Part shown: piece after piece, positions 38,201 to 64,000 of the stretch
How the letters are laid out: each line of letters opens with the position of its first letter
Position numbering within the stretch: position 1 is the first letter of the stretch
Source: Cheilinus undulatus
Taxonomy: Eukaryota > Chordata > Actinopteri > Labriformes > Labridae
Assembly (NCBI RefSeq): GCF_018320785.1
Contig: NC_054873.1
Location: forward strand, 21,170,196-21,234,195
Length of the DNA: 64,000 nucleotides
Reading direction: 5' to 3'
Made by a program: the position numbers and the translations under genes
Notes under the pieces: model-generated
What the model saw: only the letters and a program-made list of their open reading frames with translations
Database searches by the model: none
What the model was told of the DNA's origin: nothing

Positions 38201-38900
38201 AAGCAGCCGAAACCACATCTGATTGTTTGTTTAGCAGAAGGCTAGAACTAAAAAAGGGTTGGTGTAGATTCTGCAGTGAGGAACAGTGGACGGATGTTCT
38301 TTGCAAACTGAACATCCAAGCCACAGGTATGTCCCAGTGATCCAAGTTTCAACCACGCTTCAGGGCTTCCAACACCAAATGAAAAACAGGCTGCGAGCGC
38401 AGAAACGGAAGAGCAGATTTGTGGCTCCTGCATGCGGGCGTATACAGTGCATTGTTCATAATGAGAGTCACATTACGATATGCACCTCCGACAGAAGGTG
38501 CTGCAGTGGTGACTCCCGTCCAATTAAAATCCTTACAGAGTTTTTTCAGACCACAGAACAGGGAAGAAAAATTTCTTGCACTTGAAAAAAGCACGTGCAG
38601 CACAAACAGGCACACGTGATGTTGGTGACACAATTGTGGTGAGCACAACTGTAGGCACAATCAAATCGCACTAAGTTCACATTTCCTCAACTGAAGACAG
38701 CCGAGCTTAGCGGTAGCATAGACAGAGATTAACACACAACTCACACTGAGAACACACACACACTCACAAAAGTGAACCAGGCTTCAAGACAAGGACTTCT
38801 TTGTCTATTAAAAAGTACTCAACAAAATGACCATGCACTTTATATTTCAGAGAGAATTCTTTGTACCAAATAGATGTTAACATCTGTCACAATGAGCGCT
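29220..38900. other. Large gene-free spacer between fibin and ano3
   Basis: About 9.7 kb with no supported gene on either strand. Recognisable only in fragments: a repeat-like phrase at 32760-32850 (GAGCTCCCCCTGCTGACTGG), which is a common fish repeat motif; an 11-bp-arm hairpin at 35849-35872; and AT-rich simple stretches. Conserved non-coding elements could be present but cannot be judged from one sequence. Confidence 0.45.
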
Positions 38901-38912
38901 GTCGCGTTTACT

Positions 38913-38918
38913 TTTATT
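38913..38918 (-). terminator. Candidate poly(A) signal of ano3
   Basis: AATAAA on the minus strand, about 700 bp downstream of the ano3 stop codon. It is the first such hexamer reached in that direction, which would give a short 3' untranslated region containing a GA/CT microsatellite. Confidence 0.4.
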
Positions 38919-39146
38919 TTTCTTTGCAGTTTACGAAAATGGCCGCAAAATTTTCATTAGCATGCTTCAAGGGTGATATACAGTCGCTTTGCAGGAAAAA
39001 TGTATTTGGTAGCCACATCACCAAAATCACTTTTGCAACAAGAAACGTCACAGTAGCTCTGTCACGGGAACCAGCAGAGCGGAAGCAGCACGGCCATGCT
39101 GCAAGCTGCACCAAACTGCAGAGTCAAAGCGGAGTGCTAGCTGCCA

Positions 39147-39216
39147 CAGAGAGTGAGAGAGAGAGAGATAGAGAGAGAGAGGGAGAGAGAGAGAGAGAGA
39201 GGGAGAAAGAGGGAGA
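39147..39216. repeat. GA microsatellite in the probable ano3 3' untranslated region
   Basis: An interrupted GAGAGA/GGGAGA run (CT-rich on the ano3 strand). It produces spurious open frames of RERERE and SLSLSL that are not genes. Confidence 0.9.
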
Positions 39217-39620
39217 AACTGCAGGATGGGTTGCCAAGAAGTGAACAGTGGTGATCTGCAGCCCTTGATCTGCATAGTAAACATTACAATTGCAAAAAGG
39301 TTTTTTCCCCCCTAGTGAAGCCATGACATAGCACAGAAACAAGGGCAACCAGCTGGATGAAGCCAGGTCAGGGATCGAGGCAGGGCGGGGTGAGAAACAA
39401 AAAGCTGCGCCAAAACCGGACATGAAACAGATGGCGAGGGAGTGTCCAGGTTAAGGGGCGGATCTGGTAACTGAAGAACAAGTCTTTGGTGTACAGAATC
39501 AGCCAAGTGAAGCCAGACTCTCAAAGCTAGACGACGTAAAGAAGCAGGCAGGGGAAGGTCGTGCCTGTGATTTGAGGGCTTTGCGGCTTGTTGTGGTGAG
39601 ATGGGGGCGGGAGTTAGAAG

Positions 39621-62428
<22,808 letters not shown>

Positions 62429-63215
62429 CTGCAGGAAATAAACCATGTCATGTGAAATGATGCTTAAATATATCAGCTGGATAGTATCAGTTATAATAAA
62501 ACAATGGTATCCATTCAGTGATTAATCAAAGCCCACTCTTCCACTCTCATGATAATTCACTACATGCTGTCTTTGACTAAAGGTATTTGAGAAGCCCATT
62601 AGAGGATTAACACACTCTGGTTTGAACTCCTGCAGTTGAAAATAACCTTTCTAGTTTTTTACAGACCATTACTGTTTGGTATGAAACAGATTTTCAATCA
62701 CAATACTATAGTGATGACTCAGTAATGAATTCAATGTCAGACTCTAGTGCATCCAATTGCATCGTCATCCTTGTGCTGGAAGAGTAGATGGTCAGAGCAC
62801 GAGCAGGGAGGAGTGGATTTGTAAAGGATTTTCCACCCTTGATGTGGAGCTGATCTTATTTGTTGGAGAGTAGAGTGGTCTGCAGTATTAAAATATTAAT
62901 GTGAAATCCATCCCAGGCCTTCAAGGCCAAACTTTAATCATCAAAGCATGTCACCGCCAGAAGTGAGACAAGATAGTGGAGTGAGACTGGACAGAAAGTT
63001 AGGTAAACAGTTAAAACAGCCAGAAGGCGAGGAGGGATCAGCCTAAAGTTGGATGCTCTACTCAGCAGGAGTCCACAGATTAATTACTGCAGGGCGAAGA
63101 AACAAACAGAGGCGTAATCTTTGCCACTTTCTGAGTATTGCTCTCTTAAGTCAAATTAACTGCTAAATCTATTGGCTTTTACTAGTTCTCCATGTGATTT
63201 TAGCAGGGGGATAAT
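62429..63215. other. ano3 intron, nothing recognised
   Basis: Sequence upstream of the first ano3 exon seen here, which must belong to an ano3 intron. No further ano3 exon with correct phase was found before the window edge. Confidence 0.5.
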
Positions 63216-63219
63216 TAAA

Positions 63220-63780
63220 TTATCCTGGTTTTTAATTGTTTACAAAACTTAGCACCAGAAATTTTATGTAAACTTTTTAAAAGGAAAACTGATGTTAGGA
63301 GCACCAGGGGCACAGCTAGTGGTTATTGTAAAATTGCCCGCCATAAAACCTCCCTGGGGCAGTCAGCTTTTTCTATGCGAGGCTCTCAAATGTGGAATGC
63401 ACTAAGACACAAAGACTTTTAACAAAAATGTTAAAGAGTGGCTAAAACAAAATCAGAGATGTGAGCACTTTTAAATACTCCATGTTTTGATGTAATTTTA
63501 TATAACTATGATGTATAATTCTACTACTTTTTCTTTTACTTTAATTTAATTTTTTATCAAGTGTAACTGTCTTTATGCAATTTCTATGCAAACTTGAAAT
63601 CTTTACCATTACCTTCTTTCATCTTCTAACTAGGGACTGGAGATGGAAACTAGCAAAAGCTATAATCTCTATATGTGAAACATCAGTTACTTTTAGCTTG
63701 TTTGTAACAGGTTGAAGTTGCACTATGTAATTTACATTGTCCCTATAAAATAAACTTAATAAATAAAATAAATGGAAAGA
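63220..63780 (+). mobile_element. 3' end of a CR1/L2-type LINE
   Basis: The plus strand reads LAPEILCKLFKRKTDVRSTR, then CKIARHKTSLGQSAFSMRGS, then QMWNAL, the characteristic C-terminus of a non-LTR reverse transcriptase (family pattern GQSAFS..GSQ.WN.LP). A stop follows soon after. The remaining 350 bp is an AT-rich 3' untranslated region ending in AATAAA-like repeats (TTAATAAATAAAATAAATGG). It is 5'-truncated, as such copies usually are. Confidence 0.75.
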
Positions 63781-64000
63781 AAGACTTATTATGATTGTGT
63801 TTCTTATGTTTACTGTTTATCTTTTATTCCTTTAGCTACAATGAGGTTTTATTATGTAGAGCTAACTCTGTTAAGAAGAAGTTTCTCTTGAATGAAGACT
63901 GTTTTCTAAGACTTTATCCCTTCCCAAGTAAAAAAAAAAAAAAAAGCTCCAACGGAGCATTATGATGGGCTCGTGTTACAGAATATATAAATGAGCATGG

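Noticed and set aside
38861-39284. Frames with RERERE and SLSLSL runs
   Set aside because: They come from the GA microsatellite in the probable ano3 3' untranslated region.

Overview
The window is nuclear DNA from a bony fish, most likely a spiny-rayed (percomorph) teleost. The evidence is vertebrate genes with canonical GT-AG introns, short fish-style introns in one gene, and a dense load of typical teleost repeats: Tc1-like transposons, hAT and TTAA-flanked MITEs, tRNA-derived SINEs and CR1/L2-type LINE fragments. Nothing is bacterial, viral or plasmid-like, and there is no operon, CRISPR array or origin to report.

Four protein-coding genes can be supported by hand-spliced, in-frame exons. 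(1) The 5' part of spi1 (PU.1, an ETS-family blood transcription factor) lies on the minus strand at 1151-2083; its last exons, including the ETS domain, are off the left edge. (2) A complete four-exon tmem178b gene lies on the plus strand at 5220-6763, divergent from spi1, with a poly(A) signal at 7371. (3) A complete single-exon fibin gene (secreted fin bud initiation factor) lies on the minus strand at 18255-18884. (4) The 3' two thirds of ano3 (anoctamin-3, TMEM16C) lies on the minus strand, with 17 exons between 62428 and 39621; its N-terminal exons are off the right edge. All 17 exon junctions keep phase and give 664 complete codons with the TMEM16 calcium-site residues intact.

Layout: 1-2083 spi1; 2084-5219 divergent spacer with ETS-type motifs and a Tc1 remnant; 5220-7400 tmem178b; 7434-17900 repeat-rich spacer (interrupted Tc1 element, a 21-bp-arm hairpin, three copies of a TAGC-rich repeat); 17900-18950 fibin; 18950-38900 gene-free spacer containing a roughly 1.7 kb GATAM pentanucleotide array split by a hAT transposon, followed by about 12 kb with almost nothing recognisable; 38900-64000 ano3 with its introns full of DNA transposons, SINEs and LINE pieces.

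The four genes do not form a pathway: one is a myeloid regulator, one a claudin-like membrane protein, one a secreted limb/fin signal and one a neuronal calcium-activated scramblase/channel-family protein. FIBIN and ANO3 are near neighbours on human 11p14 and SPI1 is on human 11p11, so most of the window is conserved synteny. TMEM178B (human 7q34) is the odd member. I found no convincing undescribed biological system. The most unusual features are the transposon-split GATAM array, the clean transposon footprints with intact target duplications, and several long perfect inverted repeats.
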